The notes beneath the pieces are model-generated. The model was not told the origin of the DNA. It did not search any database and worked only from the letters and a program-made list of their open reading frames with translations. From Candidatus Brocadia sp. (lineage in GTDB: Bacteria; Planctomycetota; Brocadiia; Brocadiales; Brocadiaceae), in NCBI GenBank assembly GCA_011525665.1, contig WYAU01000021.1:20856-84855 (forward strand): 64,000 nt of DNA. Reading direction: 5' to 3'. Shown piece after piece: positions 27,269-35,187 of this stretch. The position numbers were made by a program, and so were the translations under genes. How positions within the stretch are numbered: the first letter of the stretch is position 1; the number at the start of each line of letters is the position of its first letter.

Positions 27269-27761
27269 AAATTACGTATTTCCCTATTATTATAGAATTC
27301 GCCACAAAGAGAAACGGCGTTTGAAAAAAGCCCTAGGCGATACCTGTGTTGTGCCTTTGTATCTTCAGGTCTTTTGAATAGATAAAGTTGAGGAATTACT
27401 ATAACGGATAAAAATGTTTATTGTCAATAAAATTTGTACATGATAAAATTTATAAACAATTAAGGGATTGTTGCCACCTGCATCGTTTGATTTTCCTTGT
27501 AATGTTTCAAGGGGTCTGATAAATTATTCCGCAAATTTCGGGAATTTTCATCCCCCATAATCCCCCCCCGTAAACGAGGAAAAGGAGGAGGGGAAAGCCG
27601 TAAACGGAGAAAAGCAGAAGGGGAAAGTTGCCTAAGACCTGATTTAATAAGAAGAAATTTCTAACCAACCCTGTAGTGGTAATTCATGAATTGCCACTAC
27701 ACTATTAAAGTCACAGAAGGCTTGACTTATAGAAGAAGACTATGAGATTCTGTAAAAATAC
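27269..27761. other. Divergent intergenic spacer with repeats (hom / pyrB)
   Basis: A 493-bp spacer. It contains a run of C-rich/G-rich repeat material at 27548-27630 (two similar blocks with GTAAACGAGGAAAAGGAGG and GTAAACGGAGAAAAGCAGA) and the palindromic repeat listed at 27673-27730. No gene seen. Confidence 0.5.
27673..27730 (+). repeat. Palindrome-headed repeat, copy upstream of pyrB
   Basis: Begins with a 14-bp-arm palindrome (GTAGTGGTAATTCA / TGAATTGCCACTAC, one G.T pair) followed by a tail ending ACAGAAGGCTTGACTTAT. A degenerate copy with the same order lies at 29164-29216, so pyrB-pyrI sits between two direct copies. Confidence 0.6.
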
Positions 27762-28688
27762 ATGATAAGCTTTAAACAAAGAGATATTATTTCCATCAGG
27801 CATTTTAACAAAGAGGAGTTATTGTATATCCTGGATATGGCAAAGCGAATGGAGCAGGCGGAGTATACAGATATACTCAAGGGAAAGGTGCTTGCTTCCT
27901 TATTCTTTGAACCTTCAACGAGGACAAGATTGAGCTTTGAATCGGCCATGAAACGATTGGGGGGAATGGTAATTGGCTTTGCCGAGCCAGGGGTTACTTC
28001 AGTGGCCAAGGGGGAGTCGTTGAGCGACTCGGTAAAGATTATCGAAGGATATTGTGATATTATCGTTTTAAGGCATTATCTCGAAGGTTCTGCACAGTTG
28101 GCCGCAGATGTCGTGAAAATACCGGTTATTAATGCGGGGGATGGAGCAAATCAACACCCGACGCAGACCTTTTTGGACCTTTATACAATACAGAAGACAA
28201 AGGGAACGTTGGAGGGTCTTACCATCGGTTTTTTGGGCGACATGAAGTATGGAAGAACGGTGCATTCCCTTGCTTATGCCCTGGCGTATTTTGGTGCCGA
28301 GATGTATTTTGTTTCTCCGCCCGGTCTCCGCCTCCCCCGGGATTTTATGGAGGCGCTCAAAGACCGGAAGGTAAAATGTCATGAAAACGAATCACTCCTG
28401 GGTATAAGCAAAAGACTGGACGTGATTTATTGCACAAGAATCCAGAAGGAACGTTTTGCAGACCCGGTTGAATTTGAAAAGGTTCGCGGCATTTACAGAT
28501 TAACGAAGACCATGCTGGAAGAATTTGGAATTAAGGATGATTTAAAGGTCTTACATCCCTTACCACGTGTGGACGAAATGGATGACAGTCTGGATGCAAC
28601 CGATTTTGCTGTATATTTTCAACAGGCGCGCAACGGTGTTCCCATCAGGAAGGCTTTGCTGGCTGCCGTTTTAGGGACTATTGAATGA
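27762..28688 (+). CDS. pyrB: Aspartate carbamoyltransferase catalytic subunit
   Basis: Catalytic chain of ATCase, 308 residues, forming carbamoyl-aspartate from carbamoyl phosphate and aspartate (pyrimidine synthesis). Substrate-binding motifs: FFEPSTRTRLSFESA (about 48-62), VIRHY-equivalent VLRHYLEGSAQLAA, NAGDGANQHPTQTFLDLYTI, and the aspartate loop LHPLPRVDEMDDSLD near the C-terminus. The stop codon overlaps the pyrI start by 4 bases (ATGA), giving tight coupling and near-equal expression of the two subunits. Standard length. Confidence 0.98.
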   Translation: MISFKQRDIISIRHFNKEELLYILDMAKRMEQAEYTDILKGKVLASLFFEPSTRTRLSFESAMKRLGGMVIGFAEPGVTSVAKGESLSDSVKIIEGYCDIIVLRHYLEGSAQLAADVVKIPVINAGDGANQHPTQTFLDLYTIQKTKGTLEGLTIGFLGDMKYGRTVHSLAYALAYFGAEMYFVSPPGLRLPRDFMEALKDRKVKCHENESLLGISKRLDVIYCTRIQKERFADPVEFEKVRGIYRLTKTMLEEFGIKDDLKVLHPLPRVDEMDDSLDATDFAVYFQQARNGVPIRKALLAAVLGTIE

Positions 28689-29134
28689 AACATCTCGACG
28701 TTGCCGCAATAAAAGACGGATCGGTTATCGATCACATAGACAGCAAAAGTACGTTGAAAGTTGCAGAAATTTTAAATATTCAGAATGAGGAGCAAATAGT
28801 CCTTGTTGGCATAAATTTAACGAGTAAATTTTTAGGGAAAAAAGGAATTATAAAGATTGAAGGGAAAATTATTGCTCAAAAAGAGGCCAATAAAATTGCC
28901 CTTATTGCCCCAAACGCCACAGTCAACATTATCAAGGATTATGAAGTTGTTAAAAAATTCAAGATTGTAATTCCAGAAATTATCGAAGGTATTGTTAAAT
29001 GCTTTAACCCTAATTGTGTGAGCAATTATAACAATATAAAAGCCCGACAACACGTAGTGAATAAAAACCCTATAAAATTACAATGTCACTATTGCGAACG
29101 TATTATGAGTACAAAGGATATTGTATTAATTTAA
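28685..29134 (+). CDS. pyrI: Aspartate carbamoyltransferase regulatory subunit
   Basis: Allosteric chain of ATCase, 149 residues, that binds nucleotides and contacts PyrB through a zinc domain. The N-terminal nucleotide-binding region includes AIKDGSVIDHI and the C-terminal zinc site is CFNPNC (C-x4-C) followed by CHYCER (C-x2-C). Starts within the last codons of pyrB. The presence of PyrI predicts CTP-type feedback control of the enzyme. Confidence 0.97.
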   Translation: MKHLDVAAIKDGSVIDHIDSKSTLKVAEILNIQNEEQIVLVGINLTSKFLGKKGIIKIEGKIIAQKEANKIALIAPNATVNIIKDYEVVKKFKIVIPEIIEGIVKCFNPNCVSNYNNIKARQHVVNKNPIKLQCHYCERIMSTKDIVLI

Positions 29135-29163
29135 TGCCCGGAATTTCAAAAACAGATCTATAG

Positions 29164-29216
29164 CCGCAATTAATGAATTGCAGTTCTCTATAAAACTTAC
29201 TGAAGGCCTAATTAAA
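29164..29216 (+). repeat. Palindrome-headed repeat, copy downstream of pyrI
   Basis: GCAATTAATGAATTGCAG palindrome followed by CTATAAAACTTACTGAAGGCC. It matches the order and much of the sequence of the element at 27673-27730, in the same orientation. Confidence 0.5.
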
Positions 29217-29224
29217 ATTTCAGA

Positions 29225-29304
29225 TTAAAACTAAAATAGCCCGTCGTATTCAAGCAACCCGATACATCCAGTTGTGGCTTTTAACCTCTTGAATACGACG
29301 GGCT
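29225..29304 (-). terminator. Perfect 17-bp hairpin with T-run on the minus strand
   Basis: AGCCCGTCGTATTCAAG (29238-29254) and its exact complement (29288-29304) enclose a 33-base loop. The T-rich run (ATTTTAGTTTTA) follows only when read on the minus strand, so it would end leftward transcripts from the RNA region rather than pyrBI. Confidence 0.6.
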
Positions 29305-29326
29305 GTTCTGAGACTCCCTCATATCC

Positions 29327-29347
29327 TTACATCACATCGCCTCCTTT
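29327..29347 (-). other. Strong ribosome site followed by start-stop codons
   Basis: AAAGGAGG (29340-29347) is followed seven bases later by ATG immediately followed by TAA (29327-29332); a nearer ATG-TGA also occurs (29332-29337). No coding frame follows. It is upstream of the 17-bp hairpin on the same strand. Confidence 0.4.
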
Positions 29348-29469
29348 TACTCTACAAGGTTTTCAAAATTTTATCTCATGCGCTTAATAGCAGCGATTAA
29401 TAAAATGCGCCTTTTTGAGCTCTCTTCTTTTACTTCATAAAGCTCGCTTATCGCCACTGAATATTTTCA

Positions 29470-29597
29470 AAAAACCAAAGGGAGTTGGGGGCGGTTGATA
29501 CTTCACAGATTTTTATAGTGGGTGTTGGTAACTTATTTTATTTTCCTTTAATTACACCGTGGGGAACGTTGAACCCCATTAACACTCCCCCAACTCC
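29470..29597 (-). ncRNA. Candidate structured small RNA (RNA B), about 128 nt
   Basis: The RNA would begin at 29597, the first base of an 11-bp closing stem GGAGTTGGGGG (29587-29597) pairing with CCCCCAACTCC (29481-29491), and end in a T-run at 29470-29475. Inside are a perfect hairpin TGGGG...CCCCA and a weaker GGTGT...ACACC arm. A TATAAT box lies seven bases upstream of the predicted start. No frame fits. The long closing stem with large internal loops recalls 6S RNA, but it is short for that family; identity unknown. Confidence 0.6.
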
Positions 29598-29603
29598 ATT
29601 TTT

Positions 29604-29631
29604 ATTATATCACCAAAAGCGATTTTTGCAA
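29604..29631 (-). promoter_or_regulatory. Sigma70-like promoter of RNA B
   Basis: TTGCAA (29626-29631), a 16-base spacer and a perfect TATAAT (29604-29609) on the minus strand; predicted start 29597. Confidence 0.65.
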
Positions 29632-29683
29632 ACAAGGAGAAAATAGAATTTACACCTTTACCCATCACCGGTGTTTTATCAAA

Positions 29684-29761
29684 GAGAGCCGTAGGTGGAA
29701 GAAAAGGAGACCAGCGTTGGGGCGCTAGCAGGGTAAAACCCTAAAACCACCCACAGCTCTC
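29684..29761 (-). ncRNA. Candidate three-way-junction small RNA (RNA A), about 80 nt
   Basis: A 15-bp closing stem pairs GAGAGCTGTGGGTGG (29747-29761) with CCACCTACGGCTCTC (29684-29698). Two pairs are G.U on the minus strand and would be A.C mismatches on the plus strand, which fixes the strand. Inside are two hairpins: AGGGT-TTT-ACCCT and CTAGCG-CCCCAA-CGCTGG. An unpaired TCTCCTTTTCTT tract could pair with ribosome-binding sites. An extended -10 promoter lies directly upstream. I do not recognise the family. Confidence 0.6.
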
Positions 29762-29765
29762 TTGT

Positions 29766-29794
29766 AGTATAGCATATTTTAAGTTTTTTTACAA
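29766..29794 (-). promoter_or_regulatory. Sigma70-like extended -10 promoter of RNA A
   Basis: TTGTAA (29789-29794), a 17-base spacer and TGC-TATACT (29766-29771) on the minus strand; the predicted start is within a base or two of the RNA A stem. Confidence 0.6.
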
Positions 29795-30054
29795 ATCGCT
29801 AAATGCCTATGTTTGTTTTATAACATGTTTTATTATATGTTGTTATGATTCACATTTTATCGTTTTAGAAAAAATTTCAAGACATTAATTTTCTTGATGG
29901 TTCGTGTGAAAATAGTTAAGTTATGGTATATTCTTATAATAATTTGTCTTAAAAAGGGTATCTTTAAAGGGAGACAACAAAAATCACTTGTTCCGTAAAT
30001 ACAAATTATTGTACTATTTTAACAAAGGGGAATTACTAAAGAGGGAGAATTGTT
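29795..30054. other. AT-rich spacer upstream of panC
   Basis: AT-rich, no gene. A TATAAT-like box near 29934-29940 could serve panC, without a convincing -35. GAGGGAG (30041-30047) is the panC ribosome site. Confidence 0.4.
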
Positions 30055-30897
30055 TTGTTGCAGGTGATTAAGCTGATAAAAGATATTAAGCAGAGGATTA
30101 GAGCATTGAAAGAAGACCGCGTGAGAATTGGTTTCGTTCCCACAATGGGCGCTGTGCATGAAGGGCATTTGAGTCTCATAAGAGAAGCAAGAAAAGAAAA
30201 TGGCGCAGTGGTGGTAAGTATTTTTGTAAATCCCTTACAGTTTGGGAAAAACGAAGATTTTGATCGTTATCCAAGGACGTTTGATAACGACTGCAATCTC
30301 CTTTCTCAAGAGGGAGTAGATATAGTATTCAAGCCGGATACATCGGAAATGTTTCCTGATGGATTTTGCACATCAGTCGTCCCGGCGCGACTTGAAGATA
30401 AGCTATGCGGTAAATTTCGTCCCGGTCATTTTCGGGGTGTTGCTGTGATCGTGCTCAAATTACTCAATCTCATAAAGCCCGATATCGCCTATCTCGGCCA
30501 AAAGGACTTTCAGCAAGCGGTTGTAATTAAAAGAATGGTTTCCGATTTGCATCTCGATGTTGCTATAAAGGTGCTTCCGACGATAAGGGATCGGAATGGT
30601 CTGGCCTTGAGTTCAAGAAACGCCTATCTCAGTGAGACGGAAAAGAAAGATGCCCTTTGTTTATACCAGGCGCTGACAAAGGCACATTCCATGGTAAATG
30701 CGGGTATTCAAAATACAGAAAGCATAGTGCGGGAAATGGAGAAAATTATCAATACCACGAAATCCGCTGTCATTGATTATATCTCCATTGTAAGCCCTGA
30801 AACCCTTGAGGAAGAGCCGATAGCGCGCAGTGGTAACGTTGCAGCCCTGGCGGTCAGGATCGGAAAGACACGACTCATCGACAATATGATTCTCTGA
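30055..30897 (+). CDS. panC: Pantothenate synthetase
   Basis: Ligase of 280 residues joining pantoate and beta-alanine with ATP (coenzyme A synthesis). The HIGH-type nucleotide motif is PTMGAVHEGHLSLI (about 29-42), the second nucleotide site is RDRNGLALSSRN (about 180-191), and NPLQFGKNEDFDRYPR lines the pantoate site. The start is TTG 30055 (or the adjacent TTG 30058), seven bases after GAGGGAG; no ATG is available in a sensible position. Full length, monocistronic in appearance. Confidence 0.97.
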   Translation: MLQVIKLIKDIKQRIRALKEDRVRIGFVPTMGAVHEGHLSLIREARKENGAVVVSIFVNPLQFGKNEDFDRYPRTFDNDCNLLSQEGVDIVFKPDTSEMFPDGFCTSVVPARLEDKLCGKFRPGHFRGVAVIVLKLLNLIKPDIAYLGQKDFQQAVVIKRMVSDLHLDVAIKVLPTIRDRNGLALSSRNAYLSETEKKDALCLYQALTKAHSMVNAGIQNTESIVREMEKIINTTKSAVIDYISIVSPETLEEEPIARSGNVAALAVRIGKTRLIDNMIL

Positions 30898-31007
30898 TTG
30901 CTTTCCACCTCTTACGGTTTCAACCGGCGGATCGAAACTGCAAAGGAAGTAGCTGTCTATAGTAGCTTAATTAATTAGTGATCTTCATTGCTAAGGAAAA
31001 TGATACG

Positions 31008-32129
31008 ATGTTGAAAGAATTTGATTGCCGTTTTTTTGCCTCAGAGAAGCCATGCCGGTTCAAACTCGATTGCCCCGTTGACGATACGTGTCCCCAATAC
31101 CAGCCCATGGGGAAACGGATCCTCATTATTAAACTGGCTGCCATTGGAGATGTCCTGAGAACCACCCCGCTCCTGCCTGTTTTAAGGGAAAAATACCCGC
31201 AATCCCATATCACGTGGATTACGGATCAATCATCCCTGTCAGCCTTGGAGGAAAACCCACACATCGATCGCCTCCTGACGTCAAATTATGAAAATACCCT
31301 GCGGCTTCAGGTCGAGACATTTGATATTGTAATCTGCCTGGACAAGGACACTGTGGCATCCAGCCTTGCATCCCTTGTGAAGGCAGAGCAGAAACTGGGC
31401 TTCGCACTCTCCGGGACAGGGCTCCTGTATCCCCTGAACAGGGAGGCTGAATACCTGTTCCGGTTAGGGGTATCCGATGAACTCAAGTTCCGGCAAAACA
31501 AGAAGACCTATCAGCAACTCATCTTTGAAGCCCTTGGATTGGGGGAAAAATACGGGGAATACGTCATTCACCTGCCTGAAAAATATACTGCTTATGGTGA
31601 GCAGTTAATGAAGCAATGGGGGATTCATAACGGCAGGCTGATTATCGGCCTGAATACAGGTGCCGGGAAAAGGTTTGCTACAAAACGATGGAAATTAGAG
31701 GGCTTTGCCGAGCTTGCAGACCGGCTGTCAATTGACCTGAAGGCGCACGTGGTGCTCTTGGGAGGACCTGAAGAAGTTGAACGGAATAAGGAAATTGCTT
31801 CCAGGACAAAGTCCCGGATAATTGACAGCGGGTGCCATCACAGTCTGAAGGAATTTATGGGATTAATAAACCAGTGTCATCTGATTGTCACGGGAGACAC
31901 GCTCGCCCTGCATCTTGCAATCGCACTGAAAAAACGGATCGTTACCTTTTTCGGGTCTACGTGCCACCAGGAAATTGACCTTTATGGGAGGGGCAAAAAG
32001 CTCGTTGCCGGTGTGGATTGCGCCCCGTGCTATAAAGGTAATTGCAATACGATGATCTGCATGAAAAGCATACATGCCAATGATGTATTTCATGCGTGCA
32101 AAGAGGTATTAGAGACTAAATTATTTTAA
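31008..32129 (+). CDS. GT9 (heptosyltransferase-like) glycosyltransferase with cysteine-rich N-terminus
   Basis: GT-B fold glycosyltransferase of 373 residues, related to ADP-heptose:LPS heptosyltransferases. The core begins at KRILIIKLAAIGDVLRTTPL, and the donor-site region is VTGDTLALHLAIALKKRIV with a typical C-terminal DCAPCYKGNC. Unusual for the family is an N-terminal 30-residue extension with four cysteines (DCRFF, KPCRF, LDCP, DTCPQY) that could bind a metal. ATG 31008 has AAGGAAA upstream; a GTG at 30978 would add ten residues. The stop overlaps the convergent nuoN stop by 9 bp. Confidence 0.82.
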   Translation: MLKEFDCRFFASEKPCRFKLDCPVDDTCPQYQPMGKRILIIKLAAIGDVLRTTPLLPVLREKYPQSHITWITDQSSLSALEENPHIDRLLTSNYENTLRLQVETFDIVICLDKDTVASSLASLVKAEQKLGFALSGTGLLYPLNREAEYLFRLGVSDELKFRQNKKTYQQLIFEALGLGEKYGEYVIHLPEKYTAYGEQLMKQWGIHNGRLIIGLNTGAGKRFATKRWKLEGFAELADRLSIDLKAHVVLLGGPEEVERNKEIASRTKSRIIDSGCHHSLKEFMGLINQCHLIVTGDTLALHLAIALKKRIVTFFGSTCHQEIDLYGRGKKLVAGVDCAPCYKGNCNTMICMKSIHANDVFHACKEVLETKLF

Positions 32130-33584
32130 TAAAAAGGTGGCTTGATGGGCTATCTCCATGATCTTAGAAGGGAAGATTCCCAACTGGAGTGTCCCAAACA
32201 CCGAGATGACGATGGCAGCAACGATTAAGGGAGAGATGGTAAGCGGAGTGAATTCCCGGTTGGATTCCCTCATGTACATAATTACCGTAATTCTGAGATA
32301 GTAGTAAACAGAGATGACGCTGTTGACCACGCCAATTACTGCAAGTCCAACATACCCTGATTTTATAGCGGCGCTGAAGATATAAAATTTTCCCACAAAG
32401 CCCGCCATGGGTGGAACGCCTGCCATGGAAAGCATGAAGAGCGTCATCGCAATGGCCAGAAGCGGGTGCTTAAAACCCAACCCCGCGTAATCATTGATCT
32501 GTATGAATTCATCGCCCTTGTGGCTCAATACGATGACAATGGCGAACGCCCCGATATTCATAAAGGTGTATGCCAGGATGTAGAACAATGTGCCCGACAC
32601 ACCCATATCATTTGCTGCTACCAGGGCAATGAGGAGGTAGCCGGCATGGGCAATGCTGGAATATGCCAGCATACGTTTGATGTTCGTTTGTGCGATGGCC
32701 ACAATATTTCCTACGGTCATCGTTAGCACGGCAAGGATGAAAATGATCTTTTGCCATTCGTAATGGGCTGAACCGAAGGCAGTCATAAAGATGCGTAAAA
32801 AGGCGGCAAAGGCTGCAGCTTTGGGCCCTACAGACATGAAGGCCGTTATCGCCGTGGGTGCTCCTTCGTAGACGTCGGGTACCCATGCATGGAACGGAAC
32901 GGAAGCGACCTTGAATCCGAGGCCAATGATTATCAACCCCATTCCCATGAGTAACAAGGGATCTGAGATACCACCCTTACCTGCAATAAAACCGGCGATT
33001 TGTTTGAGGTTGATGGTGCCCGTTGAACCGTAAATGACGGAGATGCCATAGAGCAGAAAACCCGTGGCGAATGCGCCGAGCAGGAAATATTTTAAAGACG
33101 CCTCGTTCGAGACGAGCTTTGACCGTTTAAAACCTGTCAGGATGTAAATGCTGATGGACATGACTTCCAGACCGACGTAAATATTTAACAAATCAGCACC
33201 GGCTGCCATCAGCATCATCCCTATCGTTGAAAATAAGAGGAGGGCATAATACTCCCCGTAATTGATCTCCTCGCGTTTAATGTAGCTGTGTGAGATCAGG
33301 ATCGTAAGCCCCGTGCTGAGTAAGAAGATAAAGTTAAAAAATAAGGAGTAATTATCGATAGTAAAAGTCTCGTTAAAGGAGAACAGTGTCGTTCCTGTAG
33401 GATTTCTGGCAAAGATGGCAGCGATGACAATTCCCGTGAGTGACACATAAGCAAGGAGGTTCTTCTCTCCCAATCTTCTGGAAGTCAGGACGTCCAGCAG
33501 GAGTACAATCATACCAAAACCTGCCAGGATCAGGATAGGCAAGATGCTCAGGATATTAAATGTCATCATCGAAATATTTGTCAT
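32121..33584 (-). CDS. nuoN: NADH-quinone oxidoreductase subunit N
   Basis: Antiporter-like proton-pumping subunit of complex I, 487 residues, almost entirely transmembrane. The proton-antiporter core reads VGLEVMSISIYILTGFKRSK (about 135-154) with a conserved Glu, then FKVASVPFHAWVPDVYEGAP and a lysine-bearing MAGVPPMAGFVGKFYIF. It is the last gene of the nuoA-N operon, 10 bp after nuoM, and ends tail-to-tail with the GT9 gene with a 9-bp overlap. No obvious terminator in either direction. Confidence 0.97.
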   Translation of the reverse strand: MTNISMMTFNILSILPILILAGFGMIVLLLDVLTSRRLGEKNLLAYVSLTGIVIAAIFARNPTGTTLFSFNETFTIDNYSLFFNFIFLLSTGLTILISHSYIKREEINYGEYYALLLFSTIGMMLMAAGADLLNIYVGLEVMSISIYILTGFKRSKLVSNEASLKYFLLGAFATGFLLYGISVIYGSTGTINLKQIAGFIAGKGGISDPLLLMGMGLIIIGLGFKVASVPFHAWVPDVYEGAPTAITAFMSVGPKAAAFAAFLRIFMTAFGSAHYEWQKIIFILAVLTMTVGNIVAIAQTNIKRMLAYSSIAHAGYLLIALVAANDMGVSGTLFYILAYTFMNIGAFAIVIVLSHKGDEFIQINDYAGLGFKHPLLAIAMTLFMLSMAGVPPMAGFVGKFYIFSAAIKSGYVGLAVIGVVNSVISVYYYLRITVIMYMRESNREFTPLTISPLIVAAIVISVFGTLQLGIFPSKIMEIAHQATFLLK

Positions 33585-33594
33585 AAATAACCTT

Positions 33595-35172
33595 TTACCA
33601 CTCAGTTCTGCACTCAGGAACTATGTCAATCTTTGGTATGACATTTTTTTGTAATTGCCCGGATTTTTTTGGTTTGTGAACACGGGACGCCACATTTGCC
33701 TTTTCTCCCACCTGTTTTAAGAGGTGATTTACCGAGGCATCCATCTTTCTCAGGAACGAGTTGGGATAGATGCCTATCCAGAAGATTGTCAGCATAATAG
33801 GGATGAGGATAGCAAATTCCCGTTTGTTAATATCTTTTAATGTCTTGTTTTCTTCATGGGTTATTTCCTGAAACATGACCCTTTGAAACATCCAGAGCAT
33901 GTAGACTGCCGCAAGGATAATGCCCGATGTTGCGATGGATGCATACAGAATGCGTGACTTGAATGTACCCACGAGAATAAGAAACTCCCCTACAAAACCG
34001 TTTAATCCAGGTAGTCCTATAGAAGATAGGGTGACGATCAAAAAAAAGGTGGCAAAGACAGGTAACTGTTTGGTTAAACCTCCAAAGTCTGCAATCATTC
34101 GTGTATGTCTTCTCTCATAGAGCATTCCGACGATAAGGAAGAGCGCCCCGGTGCTGAGTCCGTGATTAATCATCTGCGTAATGCCACCCTCGATGCCCTG
34201 GATATTGAAGGCAAATATTCCCAGCATGACAAAACCCAGGTGGCTCACGCTGGAATAGGCAACGAGTTTTTTCAGGTCGTCCTGCACCATGGAGACCAGT
34301 CCTCCATAAATAATACCGACAATCGCCATCCAGGAAATTACCGGGATAAAGGTATGGCTTGCCTCCGGGAACAGGGGTAAACAGAATCGCACGAAGCCGT
34401 ACGTTCCCATCTTTAGGAGGACACCCGCCAGGATTACACTCCCGGCTGTCGGCGCTTCCACATGGGCATCCGGCAGCCATGTGTGAAAGGGAAACATGGG
34501 GACTTTGATGGCAAAGGCAAATGCAAATGCCAGGAACAGCCAGAATTGAACGGCAAAGGACAGATCGAGCCTGTAAAATTCCAATAGATTGAAGGTATAT
34601 TCTCCCGTTGCCCTATGATTCAGGAAATACAAGGCAATGATGGCCAGGAGCATGAACACGCTGCCTGCCATGGTATAAATAAAAAACTTTACGGCTGCAT
34701 AGATCCTCCTCGGCCCGCCCCAGATGCCGATAAGAAGATACATGGGGATCAGCATGAGTTCCCAGAACACGTAAAACAAAAATACATCCAGGGAGATAAA
34801 TACACCAACCATGCCCGTCTCAAGCACCAGCATGGCAACCATGTATTCCTTTACATTTTTCGTAATATGCCATGAGGCCAGGATGGAAATGGGAGTAATA
34901 AAGGTCGTCAGGAGTATCAGGAAGAGGCTGATTCCGTCGATTCCCACATGGTAATGGACTCCGAAGGACGGTATCCACTGCAGTTTTTCGACAAACTGCA
35001 TCTCATAGGTATGGGCGTCAAAGGTAAAGTATAGGGGGAGAGAAATAAAAAATACCACTATGGAAACTAACAGGGCTGTAACCCTGATAAGTTCACTCCT
35101 TTTTGAATCCATCGAAAGGATAAAGAATACCCCGACGATGGGAAGAAAGGTTATAAGTGAAAGAATAGGCAT
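33595..35172 (-). CDS. nuoM: NADH-quinone oxidoreductase subunit M
   Basis: Antiporter-like proton-pumping subunit of complex I, 525 residues. The core includes [20 protein letters not shown] (about 138-157) with the proton-path Glu, then [20 protein letters not shown] and [20 protein letters not shown] hydrophilic tail of about 45 residues ([12 protein letters not shown]) after the last helix is longer than usual. Sits 15 bp after nuoL and 10 bp before nuoN. Confidence 0.97.
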   Translation of the reverse strand: MPILSLITFLPIVGVFFILSMDSKRSELIRVTALLVSIVVFFISLPLYFTFDAHTYEMQFVEKLQWIPSFGVHYHVGIDGISLFLILLTTFITPISILASWHITKNVKEYMVAMLVLETGMVGVFISLDVFLFYVFWELMLIPMYLLIGIWGGPRRIYAAVKFFIYTMAGSVFMLLAIIALYFLNHRATGEYTFNLLEFYRLDLSFAVQFWLFLAFAFAFAIKVPMFPFHTWLPDAHVEAPTAGSVILAGVLLKMGTYGFVRFCLPLFPEASHTFIPVISWMAIVGIIYGGLVSMVQDDLKKLVAYSSVSHLGFVMLGIFAFNIQGIEGGITQMINHGLSTGALFLIVGMLYERRHTRMIADFGGLTKQLPVFATFFLIVTLSSIGLPGLNGFVGEFLILVGTFKSRILYASIATSGIILAAVYMLWMFQRVMFQEITHEENKTLKDINKREFAILIPIMLTIFWIGIYPNSFLRKMDASVNHLLKQVGEKANVASRVHKPKKSGQLQKNVIPKIDIVPECRTEW

Positions 35173-35187
35173 AGAAATTCGGTTATT

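Noticed and set aside
29684..29761. Cobalamin riboswitch (AAGGAGACCAGCG resembles a B12 box) on the plus strand
   Set aside because: The other conserved B12 elements are missing, and the G.U pairs and promoter favour the minus strand.
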